Positions 1-7,566 of a stretch of 11,034 bases of DNA are shown here, piece by piece. Position 1 is the first letter of the stretch, and every line of letters starts with the position of its first letter. This DNA comes from Armatimonadota bacterium. GTDB taxonomy: Bacteria > Armatimonadota > Zipacnadia > Zipacnadales > JABUFB01. The position numbers were made by a program, and so were the translations under genes. The DNA lies in NCBI GenBank assembly GCA_018056145.1, contig JAGPGE010000113.1, forward strand, positions 1 through 11,034, read 5' to 3'. The notes beneath the pieces were generated by a model that was not told the DNA's origin, did not search any database, and saw only the letters and a program-made list of their open reading frames with translations.

Positions 1-1044
1 GTGCGTCCCGCGCTGCCGGAGGTCCTCTGCGGGTCGAAGGGTGGGGCCTCTCCGTACATTCTCTCGCAGATGCCCTCGTACACCGTTGCGAGCTGGGACG
101 ACCTGCTCGCAAACTGGCCGCTGTGGAGGACGAAGCTGATTGTGGACACCTGCAAGCTCCCCGTGTTCAACAGCGAACTCCACCTCTATCACGATTCCTA
201 CGGCTTCGGGCCCAGCGTGGAGCTGTCGCGCTACCGGTACCTCACCAGCGCGGTGCTGGGCGAGTCGATGACGGCGAGTTTCGCCTGGGGCGCGTGGAGC
301 AAGCCCGAGACCCGCGCGGTGCACGAGGCAACCCCGGGCATACTTGCAGACCTGCGCGCCCTGGAAAAGTTCACGCGTCCCTTCCATTCGCAGCCGCCTG
401 CCTTCTACGTGCTTGTGACCGAGCAGAACGAGGGCGGGATAGATGGAACCCCGCCGCTGGAACTGGCCTATGCCCACTCCGCGGCGACCGGGCTCCCGTG
501 GCGATTCGTGGCCGACATCGACCTGGAGGATCTCGATTCGACCGCTCTGGTGATCGACAGCGAGTGGCTCACAGTGCGGGCGGCGCAAGAGTTGGCCAGA
601 ATGAGCGCCGCGACGCGCCTGGTCTTCATCGGGGACATACCTGAGACCGACGAGTACGGGGCTCCGCTTCCCGGAGACTGTCTGGCAGGACTACAGCGCG
701 CGGGCAGGATCATCCCGGCCTGGTCGGGTCTTCGCGGTGTCCTGGACTGCCCGGAGTTGCCCGAGGCGTATCGCGAGATCGTGGATGTGCCCTACCTCTG
801 GTGGTCGCCCGAGCGCGGTCACCACAACCTGCCGATCCGTTACCCAAGACTGGAAGCGCAGCGCGCAGAGACGCCGGACGGCGTGCATTTGGTCGTGATC
901 AACCACACGCGTGAGGCAGTGACGGCCCCGGTGCCTTTCATTGGGGCGGGGCAGTCGGCGACAGATGCATTGACTCAGTCTCCCGTGCCTGAAGGTCCGG
1001 TGGAATGGCCAGCATTCGCCGTGCGGTTCCTGCGTGTGCGCTGA
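1..1044 (+). CDS. glycoside-hydrolase-like protein, C-terminal part (5' end outside window)
   Basis: The reading frame is open from base 1 to the TGA at 1042-1044, giving 347 residues. The GTG at base 1 has no visible leader, so the gene very probably begins upstream. Residues 54-65 (PVFNSELHLYHD) fit the end of a TIM-barrel glycosidase domain of the GH42/clan-A type, where a PV.NSE.H strand carries the nucleophile; E59 would be that residue. It is followed by a helix and a GESMTASFAWGAW stretch that resembles the last barrel strand. Residues from about 115 to 245 resemble the flavodoxin-like domain that follows the barrel in GH42-type beta-galactosidases, with the strands FYVLVTEQN, TALVIDSEW and RLVFIGDIP. 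The last 60 residues look like a small beta-sandwich tail. I infer hydrolysis of a glycoside but cannot name the substrate. No signal peptide can be judged because the N-terminus is missing. The next gene starts 49 bases downstream on the same strand. Confidence is good that the gene is real and moderate for the family. Confidence 0.75.
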   Translation: MRPALPEVLCGSKGGASPYILSQMPSYTVASWDDLLANWPLWRTKLIVDTCKLPVFNSELHLYHDSYGFGPSVELSRYRYLTSAVLGESMTASFAWGAWSKPETRAVHEATPGILADLRALEKFTRPFHSQPPAFYVLVTEQNEGGIDGTPPLELAYAHSAATGLPWRFVADIDLEDLDSTALVIDSEWLTVRAAQELARMSAATRLVFIGDIPETDEYGAPLPGDCLAGLQRAGRIIPAWSGLRGVLDCPELPEAYREIVDVPYLWWSPERGHHNLPIRYPRLEAQRAETPDGVHLVVINHTREAVTAPVPFIGAGQSATDALTQSPVPEGPVEWPAFAVRFLRVR

Positions 1045-1086
1045 ACGCGAGAGACGAAAAGCGACCCGCAATCGCTCCGCGCTCAC

Positions 1087-1093
1087 GAGGGAG
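1087..1093 (+). promoter_or_regulatory. ribosome binding site bearing on the dehydrogenase start
   Basis: GAGGGAG at 1087-1093 is the only good Shine-Dalgarno-like run before the SDR gene. It touches the GTG at 1093, which is too close for a normal start. It lies 8 bases before the in-frame CTG at 1102, where the protein would begin with the typical MKILLLGASGYLG. The site therefore leaves the start codon open. Confidence 0.4.
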
Positions 1094-1860
1094 TGGCTCT
1101 TCTGAAGATCCTGTTGCTCGGGGCGTCCGGGTATCTTGGCGGCATCGTGGCAGATAGGCTATCATCCGGCCACGAGTTGACGCTTGCTGACAGGGTCGCG
1201 CCGCAGCGTCAGGATGCCGGTTCTTTCGTGGAGCTGGACATCACTCACCTAGAACAGCTAAGGGCCGCCTGCGCAGGGCAGGATGCCGTGATCAATGTGG
1301 TCGCGCTGGTGCGTGGCAGGCAGGAGCGACCGCTGGCGGATTTCGCCGACGTCATGGTCAAGGGGACCTGGAACGTGGCGGAAGCGTGCGTGCAGGAGGG
1401 CGTGCGCAGGCTTGTGAACGTTTCCAGTATTGTGGCGCGCGGCTCTGTGCCCTCAACGGACAGGCCCTCGCGGGAGAGCGATGCCCCGCAGTTCCGCCAG
1501 GGTGACCTCTTCTACTGCCTGTCCAAGCACCTTGGTGAGCAGATTGGTCTGGCCTACCATCAGGCATACCGACTGTCGGTAATCCATCTGCGGCCGGGAG
1601 TCATCGCAGGCGACGGGGCCAATCCGGGCCCGAATCCAGCCGACGCAGGTCCCAGGCCCTGGTTCGTCTACGTGGACCCGCGGGACGTGGCGCAGGCCGT
1701 GGAACTGTCTCTCTCTGCCGACATCGCGTTCGGGACCTATAACATCGTGGCGGGAAGGAGCGACTCACTCTTCGACTGGTCGCTGGCTGCCCGCGAACTC
1801 GGCTATCGTCCGGAGCATAACTGGCCGGAGATCCCTGCGACCTGGTCTCCCGCTCCCTGA
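1093..1860 (+). CDS. NAD(P)-dependent epimerase/dehydratase (extended SDR)
   Basis: This is a cytoplasmic oxidoreductase of the extended short-chain dehydrogenase family, which acts on sugars, nucleotide sugars or related hydroxy compounds. In the 255-residue protein, GASGYLG at residues 10-16 is the GxxGxxG dinucleotide-binding turn after the first beta strand. DITHLEQL near 49-56 is the acidic strand that contacts adenine. VNVSSI at 108-113 supplies the catalytic Ser, and Y141-C-L-S-K145 is the YxxxK catalytic pair. HLRPGVIAG at 165-173 and VDPRDVAQAV at 194-203 are the usual C-terminal signatures. At 255 residues it is short for the group (about 300), with a reduced substrate lobe. GTG 1093 is the longest start, but ribosome-binding-site spacing would suit a CTG at 1102. 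It follows a glycosidase-like gene by 49 bases and precedes a membrane protein gene by 62, so the three may be one transcription unit. The substrate cannot be told from sequence. Confidence 0.9.
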   Translation: MALLKILLLGASGYLGGIVADRLSSGHELTLADRVAPQRQDAGSFVELDITHLEQLRAACAGQDAVINVVALVRGRQERPLADFADVMVKGTWNVAEACVQEGVRRLVNVSSIVARGSVPSTDRPSRESDAPQFRQGDLFYCLSKHLGEQIGLAYHQAYRLSVIHLRPGVIAGDGANPGPNPADAGPRPWFVYVDPRDVAQAVELSLSADIAFGTYNIVAGRSDSLFDWSLAARELGYRPEHNWPEIPATWSPAP

Positions 1861-1922
1861 CCGTCATGCCCGCGGCCTTCATCGGCACGGGCGCATCCAA
1901 CTCCACTCGATCGGAACAGTCC

Positions 1923-3866
1923 ATGACGAAGCGCGCCGTCATCCTTGGTCTGGTGATCTCCGCGGCAATCGCCGTGGTGACTCCTTACAGCGACCTGGTC
2001 ATGCAGGGAACCTGGGTGGGCCTGACCGCCTTCCCCATCAGCGCTTTCTTCTTCCTGCTCGTTCTCGTCCTCGGTCTCAACGTGCTGCTGCGGGCCGTGA
2101 GGATCGGCCTCACGCAGGCGGAGCTTCTGGTCGTCTACACCATGGCGCTGGTTGCCGCGGGGATCCCCTCCTTCGGGCTGATCGGCCTGCTGATCCCGTA
2201 CATGGCCGGGCCCTTCTACTTCGCGAGCCCCGAGAACAAGTGGGAGGAGCGTCTCTGGCCCAACCTGCCCGACTGGCTGCATCCCGAACCGGGCGTGGCG
2301 GTCACCGGGCTGTATGAGGGCCTGCGGCCCGGCGTCCCGATTCCCTGGCAGCAGTGGCTGGTTCCGCTGGCATCGTGGGCGGTCCTGGTCCTTGCGGTCT
2401 ACGTGGTCTTCTTCTGCCTGTCAGCGTTGCTCCGGCAGCGCTGGGTGGACGATGAGAAGCTCGTCTTCCCGCTCATCCAGCTTCCGGTGGAGATGTGCCG
2501 GTATGAACCACAGGACAGACTGGTGCCGGGGTTCTTCCGCAGCCCCATCATGTGGTGGTTCTTCGCGATTCCCTTCGTGATCCACGCGATCAACGGCCTG
2601 CACCACTACTACCCCACCATGCCGGGGATCAACGTTCATCGCATCGCCCTTGACGTCTACCTGAAGGACCGGCCGTGGAGCGCCATGTCGCCCCTGTGGC
2701 TCCGGTTCCTGTTCAGCATCATCGGCCTGGCGTATCTTCTGCCCGCAGAGCTATCCTTCAGCCTGTGGTTTTTCATGCTCTTCTTCCTGATCCAGCAGGT
2801 GATCGGATCGGCACTGGGCGCGCCAATGCCCGCGGTGCAAGCTTACCCGGTGCGCCAGTTCGTTGCACACCAGATGGCCGGCGGGATACTCACGTCCTTC
2901 GTGCTCGGGGCAGTCGCGGCGCGGCCACGGATCGAAGAGATCTGGTTGGCGGTGATCGGGCGGACTTCCCATCATCGCCACGGACAGGCGGATTGCCGGG
3001 CCGAAGCGCTGCCATACCCGGTGGCCTTCTGGGGAGCAGTCGGCGGGCTCGCGGTGATCTGCCTGTGGGGGTCGGTGGCCGGGGCCGGTGTGGCGAAGAC
3101 CCTGGTGATCTTCGTTCTCTTCCTGATGATGCACGTTGTGGCGGTGCGGCTGGTATGCGAGGGCGGAATGCTCTACGTCCAGCATCCCCTGCGGCCGCTG
3201 AACATAATGCTGGCCGCGGTGGGCACTCGCGGCCTGGGAGCGGGTCCGATCGCCATCCTGTCCCTGTTCGACCACCTGTTCATGCTGGACAACCGCAGCC
3301 CCCTCATGCCCGGAATCATGCAGGGCCTGCGCATTGCCGATGATGGCGGCATCCGGCGCCGGTCGCTCTTCGGCGCGATGGGCAGCGCTGTGCTGGTGGC
3401 GATGGTGATCTCCTGCGCGGTGTACCTCAGCCTGATGTACGTCCACGGCGGCACGAAGCTCAATACCTGGTTCACCACCTACTACACGAAGAACCTGTAC
3501 TCGACGTGGACGACGCATCTCATCGCGGACGGGGAGCCTTCGACCCCCATCGCCTTCCTGACAATGGCTGCGGGCGTGGCGAGCATGGGGTTCATCTCCT
3601 TCATGCACCGCACATACCTGTGGTGGCCGCTGCATCCTATCGGCTACCTCATGGGCGCGTCTTGGCCGATGATCAACTTCTGGTTCCCGGTGCTTCTCGG
3701 CTGGCTCATCAAGTGCACCGTCCTGCGTTTCGGCGGGCACAAGGTCTACAAACGCCTGTTGCCGGGGTTCCTGGGCCTGATCTTCGGGGAGTTCGCGAGT
3801 GCCGGCGTGTGGCTGGTGATCGATCTGATCACCGGGGTGCGCGGACACCAGATCTTCTCGTTCTGA
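1923..3866 (+). CDS. DUF6785/DUF6784 family polytopic membrane protein
   Basis: This is a 647-residue integral membrane protein of the family annotated as DUF6785, with a DUF6784-like C-terminus. The function is unknown; its many membrane spans suggest transport, but that is inference. The first helix is residues 5-20 (AVILGLVISAAIAVV), and about a dozen hydrophobic segments follow. The family pattern appears as RQRWVDDEKLVFPLIQLP at 171-188, the loop with IPSFGL at 81-86 and ENKWEE at 104-109, and EALPYPVAFWG at 361-371. The end (about 565-647) has WWPLHPIGYLMG, a WLIKCTVLRFGG segment and a final GH.IF, as expected for DUF6784. I prefer ATG 1923 because GGAA at 1913-1916 lies 6 bases before it and the residues after it match the usual family N-terminus. 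An upstream ATG at 1866 would add 19 polar residues and has no ribosome binding site. Length is normal for the family and no frameshift is seen. It sits between an SDR gene and a promoter-led glycyl radical enzyme, so it could serve either unit. Confidence 0.88.
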   Translation: MTKRAVILGLVISAAIAVVTPYSDLVMQGTWVGLTAFPISAFFFLLVLVLGLNVLLRAVRIGLTQAELLVVYTMALVAAGIPSFGLIGLLIPYMAGPFYFASPENKWEERLWPNLPDWLHPEPGVAVTGLYEGLRPGVPIPWQQWLVPLASWAVLVLAVYVVFFCLSALLRQRWVDDEKLVFPLIQLPVEMCRYEPQDRLVPGFFRSPIMWWFFAIPFVIHAINGLHHYYPTMPGINVHRIALDVYLKDRPWSAMSPLWLRFLFSIIGLAYLLPAELSFSLWFFMLFFLIQQVIGSALGAPMPAVQAYPVRQFVAHQMAGGILTSFVLGAVAARPRIEEIWLAVIGRTSHHRHGQADCRAEALPYPVAFWGAVGGLAVICLWGSVAGAGVAKTLVIFVLFLMMHVVAVRLVCEGGMLYVQHPLRPLNIMLAAVGTRGLGAGPIAILSLFDHLFMLDNRSPLMPGIMQGLRIADDGGIRRRSLFGAMGSAVLVAMVISCAVYLSLMYVHGGTKLNTWFTTYYTKNLYSTWTTHLIADGEPSTPIAFLTMAAGVASMGFISFMHRTYLWWPLHPIGYLMGASWPMINFWFPVLLGWLIKCTVLRFGGHKVYKRLLPGFLGLIFGEFASAGVWLVIDLITGVRGHQIFSF

Positions 3867-3880
3867 CGGCGTGCTACGCT

Positions 3881-3908
3881 TTGCCACGTCGCGCCATCAG
3901 GGTATAAT
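3881..3908 (+). promoter_or_regulatory. sigma70-type promoter for the glycyl radical enzyme operon
   Basis: TTGCCA at 3881-3886 matches five of the six bases of the -35 consensus. It is separated by 16 bases from a perfect TATAAT at 3903-3908. It lies in the 99-base gap after the membrane protein gene, with a predicted transcription start near 3915, about 50 bases before the ATG at 3966. In DNA this GC-rich, a chance match of this quality in the right place and orientation is unlikely. Confidence 0.75.
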
Positions 3909-3965
3909 CTGGTTGCATACTTGGGTGCCCCCCGGGTCTTAGTCTGAGGAAAGCAGGGCTGAGCG

Positions 3966-6101
3966 ATGTTGGATGCCGACAGGACCGCGGTCAGCCAGGA
4001 CCAGATAGTCGCCGCGCTCAACGCCATGGGCGAGTACATCGCGGCCGGTTACATGAAAAGCCCCGGCGCGCCGCCGGTAATCCGTTTCGCCGAGGCGCTG
4101 GCCAACCATCTGGCCCATGTGGGCCTGCCCGAGTACAAGGGCGAGATTCTGTACCCGTGCTCCGCGAACATCTGGACCGCCGGGAATGCCGTTGACTGGC
4201 ACTACTCATCCTGCCTGTACTACAACGACTCGCGTCTCGAAGAGCGCCTGCAGGCTACCGATGATCCCGATGCCCGGGCGGCACTCGATGCGGTCAGGCA
4301 AGAGCTGCATGACTACCCGCGCGTGGGCGGCTACACCCACAGCATCCCCAACTACCGCCGGATTCTGCTGGAAGGGCTCGAATCCTACTCCGATCGCATC
4401 CAGCGGAGCCTGGACATCGGGCTCGCGCGCGGCGAGCAGGAGCGCATCGACTTCTGCCGGGCCATGCAGATCGTCTGGGAGGGCGTCCACACCTTCCACG
4501 GGCGAGTTCTGGCGCATCTGGAGCAGTCGGAGTGCGGGGATGCTGCGAGCGCGGCCGCCCGTGACCGTCTCATCGCCGCGCTTCGGAACGTGCCGATGCA
4601 GCCCGCCCGCAGCTTCTACGAGGGGCTTGTGAGCGTCAACTTCATCCTGCATATCGACGGACCGGATGACCTCGGGCGCTTCGACCAGGACCTCGCCCCG
4701 CTGTTCGAGGCCGACCGGGACGCGGGTCTTGTCAGTGATGAGGAAGCCGTGGAGTGGATCCGCCGAATCTGGCGGAACATCGATGACACCGGGGCCTGGA
4801 ACGTCGCCCTGGGAGGCCTACTGGAAGATGGGACCTCGGGGATCAGCCACCTGACCCACTTGTGCGTTCGGGCGGGGGTGGGCATGCGCAGGCCAAACCT
4901 GGCGCTGCGACTGCATAGAGGGGCCCCGCAGTCGATCTGGGACGAGGCTCTCGACTGCATTCGCGGTGGCAGCGGGATCCCGGCGCTCTACAATGAGGAA
5001 GCGTACATAAAGGCCATCCGGGAAGCGCGCCTCGGGGTCAGTGAGGCCGATCTGCCCGACTTCGCATTCGGCGGCTGCACGGAGCTGATGGTCCACGGCA
5101 AGAGCAACGTGGGGTCCCTGGAGGGCGACATCAACCTGCCCCTGCTGCTGGTGGAAACGCTGCGTTCCAGCCTGTGCGACTGCGAGAACTTCGAGGAACT
5201 TATGGGTGCGTGGGAGCGCGACGTCGTCTCCAACCTCCGCTGGGCCACGGCGCACTGGAGCCTCAACCAGGAGACCAAGGCCCGCTGGCAGCCCCAGGTC
5301 ATGCGCAGCCTGCTTATCGACGACTGCATCGACAATGGGCGCGAGTACAACGAGGGTGGCGCGCGCTACAACTGGGCTGTCGTGAACGTCATGGGCCTGG
5401 CGAACCTGGTGGACTCCCTCGCGGCCATCCGGCAGGTTGTGTTCGACGAATCCGCGGTGACTGCGGATGAACTGCTCGAAGCACTGGAAGCGGACTTCGA
5501 GGGACACGAGGCACTGCGCGCGCGCCTGCGGGCCTGCCCCAAGTTCGGGAACGGCGATCCCTCGGTGAACGATCTTGCGGAACGGGTATCCGAGTTCGTC
5601 TTCCGGGAACTGCTGCGGCAGGCTCCCTGGCGTGGTGGGCGCTTCATACCCGCATGCCTCATGTTCACCACCTATGCCTATTTCGGGAAACCGGTGGCGG
5701 CAACGCCGGATGGCAGGCTGGCCGGCGAACCGATCGCTGATTCGGCGGGAGCATACCAGGGCCGGGACAGATCGGGCCCGACCTGTCTGCTCAGTTCCGT
5801 CTCCCGCATCCGCCACGACCTCGCGCCGGGCACGCTGGTTGTCAATGCCAGGTTCTCGCGGCGCTACTTCGATGATCCTGACCAGCGGCGCAAGCTCCAG
5901 GAACTGATCCAAACCTACTTCGAACTGGGCGGGATGCAGTTGCAGGTTAATGTCGTGGACCAGGCCGTCCTGCAGGACGCCTACGCGCACCCGGAGCGCC
6001 ATGGCGATCTCATCATCCGCGTCGGGGGCTACTCGGAGTACTGGACCAGGCTGGACGACGATCTGCGCCGCGCCATCCTGAAGCGCATTGAACATGAGTG
6101 A
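3966..6101 (+). CDS. glycyl radical enzyme (PFL-like family, dehydratase/lyase type), substrate unknown
   Basis: This is a cytoplasmic, oxygen-sensitive radical enzyme of the pyruvate formate-lyase superfamily, 711 residues. The C-terminal glycyl radical motif is R685-V-G-G688-Y689, with G688 as the radical site, followed by SEYW and the usual closing helix. The catalytic cysteine is C371 in G-G-C-T-E373. This GCxE arrangement is that of glycerol dehydratase, choline lyase and related eliminases, not the Cys-Cys pair of true PFL. H125 in THSIPNY is placed like the substrate-binding His of glycerol dehydratase. Other family blocks are LGRFDQDLAP (236-245), ATPDGRLAGEPIADS (579-593) and LQVNVVD (659-665). 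It is shorter than typical diol dehydratases (about 790) and PFL (about 760), so it probably belongs to an unassigned subgroup. ATG 3966 follows AGGG (3955-3958) by 7 bases. No radical-SAM activase is present in the window, though one is required. The stop overlaps the start of the next gene, implying translational coupling. Confidence 0.92.
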   Translation: MLDADRTAVSQDQIVAALNAMGEYIAAGYMKSPGAPPVIRFAEALANHLAHVGLPEYKGEILYPCSANIWTAGNAVDWHYSSCLYYNDSRLEERLQATDDPDARAALDAVRQELHDYPRVGGYTHSIPNYRRILLEGLESYSDRIQRSLDIGLARGEQERIDFCRAMQIVWEGVHTFHGRVLAHLEQSECGDAASAAARDRLIAALRNVPMQPARSFYEGLVSVNFILHIDGPDDLGRFDQDLAPLFEADRDAGLVSDEEAVEWIRRIWRNIDDTGAWNVALGGLLEDGTSGISHLTHLCVRAGVGMRRPNLALRLHRGAPQSIWDEALDCIRGGSGIPALYNEEAYIKAIREARLGVSEADLPDFAFGGCTELMVHGKSNVGSLEGDINLPLLLVETLRSSLCDCENFEELMGAWERDVVSNLRWATAHWSLNQETKARWQPQVMRSLLIDDCIDNGREYNEGGARYNWAVVNVMGLANLVDSLAAIRQVVFDESAVTADELLEALEADFEGHEALRARLRACPKFGNGDPSVNDLAERVSEFVFRELLRQAPWRGGRFIPACLMFTTYAYFGKPVAATPDGRLAGEPIADSAGAYQGRDRSGPTCLLSSVSRIRHDLAPGTLVVNARFSRRYFDDPDQRRKLQELIQTYFELGGMQLQVNVVDQAVLQDAYAHPERHGDLIIRVGGYSEYWTRLDDDLRRAILKRIEHE

Positions 6102-7485
6102 CAACATGGCAGACTGGACCGCGCGCAGCTTGGGGCTACTCGCCATCACCCTCGTTGCCGTATCTCTTCCGGCCACCGTTCAGGCCCAACAGCAGCAGCC
6201 TGGTCCGGCGCAAGAACGCATGCAGATGCCCTTCGCCGAATTCGCGGCTGAACGCGGCGCCGACCCGGCCGGACTGGCGCGCGCGGTCGGGATGCCGGCA
6301 GACGCGGATCTCTCTCGCTCAGTCGGCGACCTCATGCGCGAGTATGGCTTCGGCCCGGATGAGCTCCAGGCGGCGATGGCGCGCATGGGTGCTCATGCGG
6401 AAGCCGGTTCAGCACCGGCTCCGAGCGCAGGCGCGACGGCCGCCGGCGACCCGGCTGCCATGCTGCAACTTCCCTTCCGCCGGTTCGCCGAGTCCCGAGG
6501 CGCTGCTCCGGACCTGCTGGCTGAGGCCCTCGGGCTCCCCGAAGACGCGGATCTGGGCGCTCCGCTGCAGCGGGTAATGGACCAGTACGGGCTGTCGCGT
6601 GCCGACGTGCAGAGCGCGCTTGCGGAGGCGTCGCCCCTCGCCGCTGAGGCCCAGAGCAAGGACTGGCAACGCATCCGCACCAAGTTCGCGCTGTGGACGG
6701 TAGTTTTCCTGTTCGCTATGGCCATGCTCGTGGCGGGCAGAGTCACACCGCGCGTTCGTGTCCCTGCTCTTGCGGTGGCTGCCGCAGTCTTCGGCCTGTG
6801 GCTCGGGGTTGAGCCGAACGCCCCTGGGACCGTGAAGGATGGGCTGGTCCTGTACGGCGAGCATGGCGCCATCTTCATTCCACGCACCATGGCGCTGGCC
6901 GCGTTCCTGCTGATGAGCATCATCGGCAACAAGGTCTTCTGCGGCTGGGGTTGCCAGTTCGGGACGCTGCAGGATCTGGTCTGGCACCTGCCAGTTCGGA
7001 AGTACAAGCCGCCCTTCTGGCTCTCGAACACAATCCGCGTTCTCTTTTTCGTCCTTATCGCTGGCGCAGCTGTGGCCTTCGGCAAGGATCTTATGGAGCC
7101 AGTCGACCCATTTCGCGTATTCAGGCTTGGCGCGCCCGTGGCTGTTGGTGTGGCTGCGGTGACACTGATAGTCGGTCTCGTGGTCTACCGGCCCTGGTGC
7201 TCGTTCTTCTGTCCCTTCGGGCTGGTGTCGTGGCTGGCGGAGCGGATCTCAATCTTCCGACCGCGCGTCAACCATGAGACCTGCATCGGCTGCAAGGCCT
7301 GCGAGCGGGCCTGTCCGACGCACAGCATGCGGGGCCTTCGGGCCGGAGAGACCTTCGCCCAGGACTGTTTCGCGTGCGGCGAGTGCGTCCGGGTGTGCCC
7401 TGTGGATGCGGTCCGCTGGAATGTGACACCGCCCGGCAGAGGCGCACCGGTGGCAGGGGACAACAGTGCGGAAAGCGGCGGGTAG
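6094..7485 (+). CDS. NapH-like membrane 4Fe-4S polyferredoxin with duplicated N-terminal domain
   Basis: This is a 463-residue membrane electron-transfer protein. An N-terminal hydrophobic segment (about 11-29, ending in ATVQAQ) acts as a signal peptide or anchor. It is followed by two related 56-residue units at 43-98 and 124-179, joined by an Ala/Gly/Pro-rich linker. Five membrane spans lie near 197-216, 223-238, 262-280, 312-329 and 347-366. C283-GWG-C287 and C369-SFF-C373-PFG are the paired cysteine motifs typical of NapH, YccM and NosR C-terminal domains. Two 4Fe-4S ferredoxin clusters follow, with C397/400/403/407 and C425/428/431/435, presumably on the cytoplasmic side. ATG 6094 overlaps the GRE stop (6099-6101) by 8 bases; TTG 6088 and ATG 6106 are alternatives. 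NapH-type proteins carry quinol electrons to a partner. The coupling to the GRE suggests a redox role in its activation or in its pathway, which is inference. The gene ends in a polar tail with no further domain. Confidence 0.88.
   Translation: MSDNMADWTARSLGLLAITLVAVSLPATVQAQQQQPGPAQERMQMPFAEFAAERGADPAGLARAVGMPADADLSRSVGDLMREYGFGPDELQAAMARMGAHAEAGSAPAPSAGATAAGDPAAMLQLPFRRFAESRGAAPDLLAEALGLPEDADLGAPLQRVMDQYGLSRADVQSALAEASPLAAEAQSKDWQRIRTKFALWTVVFLFAMAMLVAGRVTPRVRVPALAVAAAVFGLWLGVEPNAPGTVKDGLVLYGEHGAIFIPRTMALAAFLLMSIIGNKVFCGWGCQFGTLQDLVWHLPVRKYKPPFWLSNTIRVLFFVLIAGAAVAFGKDLMEPVDPFRVFRLGAPVAVGVAAVTLIVGLVVYRPWCSFFCPFGLVSWLAERISIFRPRVNHETCIGCKACERACPTHSMRGLRAGETFAQDCFACGECVRVCPVDAVRWNVTPPGRGAPVAGDNSAESGG
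6220..6387 (+). repeat. internal protein repeat, copy 1 (56 residues)
   Basis: This is the first copy of a two-unit repeat in the NapH-like protein. It begins MQMPFAEF and contains a G.P.DADL core and a YGF turn. Aligned by eye without gaps against copy 2, 24 of 56 residues are identical (about 43%), with many conservative changes. It is probably a small helical domain on the non-cytoplasmic side, after the signal segment. Confidence 0.8.
6463..6630 (+). repeat. internal protein repeat, copy 2 (56 residues)
   Basis: This is the second copy, beginning LQLPFRRF, with the same LP.DADL core and YGL turn as copy 1. It lies 75 bases after copy 1, across a linker rich in Ala, Pro and Gly, and just before the first internal membrane span. 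The DNA copies have diverged clearly, so the duplication is old rather than recent. Confidence 0.8.
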
Positions 7486-7508
7486 TCACCGAGACGGGGC
7501 GTCGTTGT

Positions 7509-7538
7509 CTGTCAAGTCCACCCCAAAAGTGCTATAAT
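7509..7538 (+). promoter_or_regulatory. promoter upstream of the CBM9-like gene
   Basis: A perfect TATAAT at 7533-7538 lies in the 93-base gap between the NapH-like gene and the CBM9-like gene. The best -35 candidate is CTGTCA at 7509-7514, which matches four of six bases with an 18-base spacer. The -10 element is followed by CTG, exactly as at the GRE promoter. It implies that the CBM9-like gene can be transcribed separately from the GRE operon. Confidence 0.6.
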
Positions 7539-7566
7539 CTGCCCGTTGCCCCAAACGCAGGAATTC

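Noticed and set aside
1866..1922. Upstream ATG extension of the membrane protein
   Set aside because: It has no ribosome binding site, and it would add 19 polar residues before the conserved N-terminus. ATG 1923 has GGAA at 6 bases.
2955..3010. Suspected compensating frameshifts in the loop GRTSHHRHGQADCRAEALPYP of the membrane protein
   Set aside because: The family motif EALPYPVAFWG resumes in the same frame directly after it, and the other frames give no better match. It is best explained as a variable cytoplasmic loop.
3869..3882. Small hairpin GCGT-GCT-ACGC followed by TTT after the membrane protein gene
   Set aside because: The stem is only 4 base pairs and it overlaps the promoter -35 element. 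It is too weak to call a terminator.
2751..3887. Long open frame of 378 codons on the minus strand, antisense to the membrane protein
   Set aside because: The product is rich in His, Arg, Gln and Glu with no family pattern. It mirrors third-position GC bias of the real gene. The 452-codon frame at 4818-6176 and the 380-codon frame at 7777-8919, both on the minus strand, are dismissed for the same reason.
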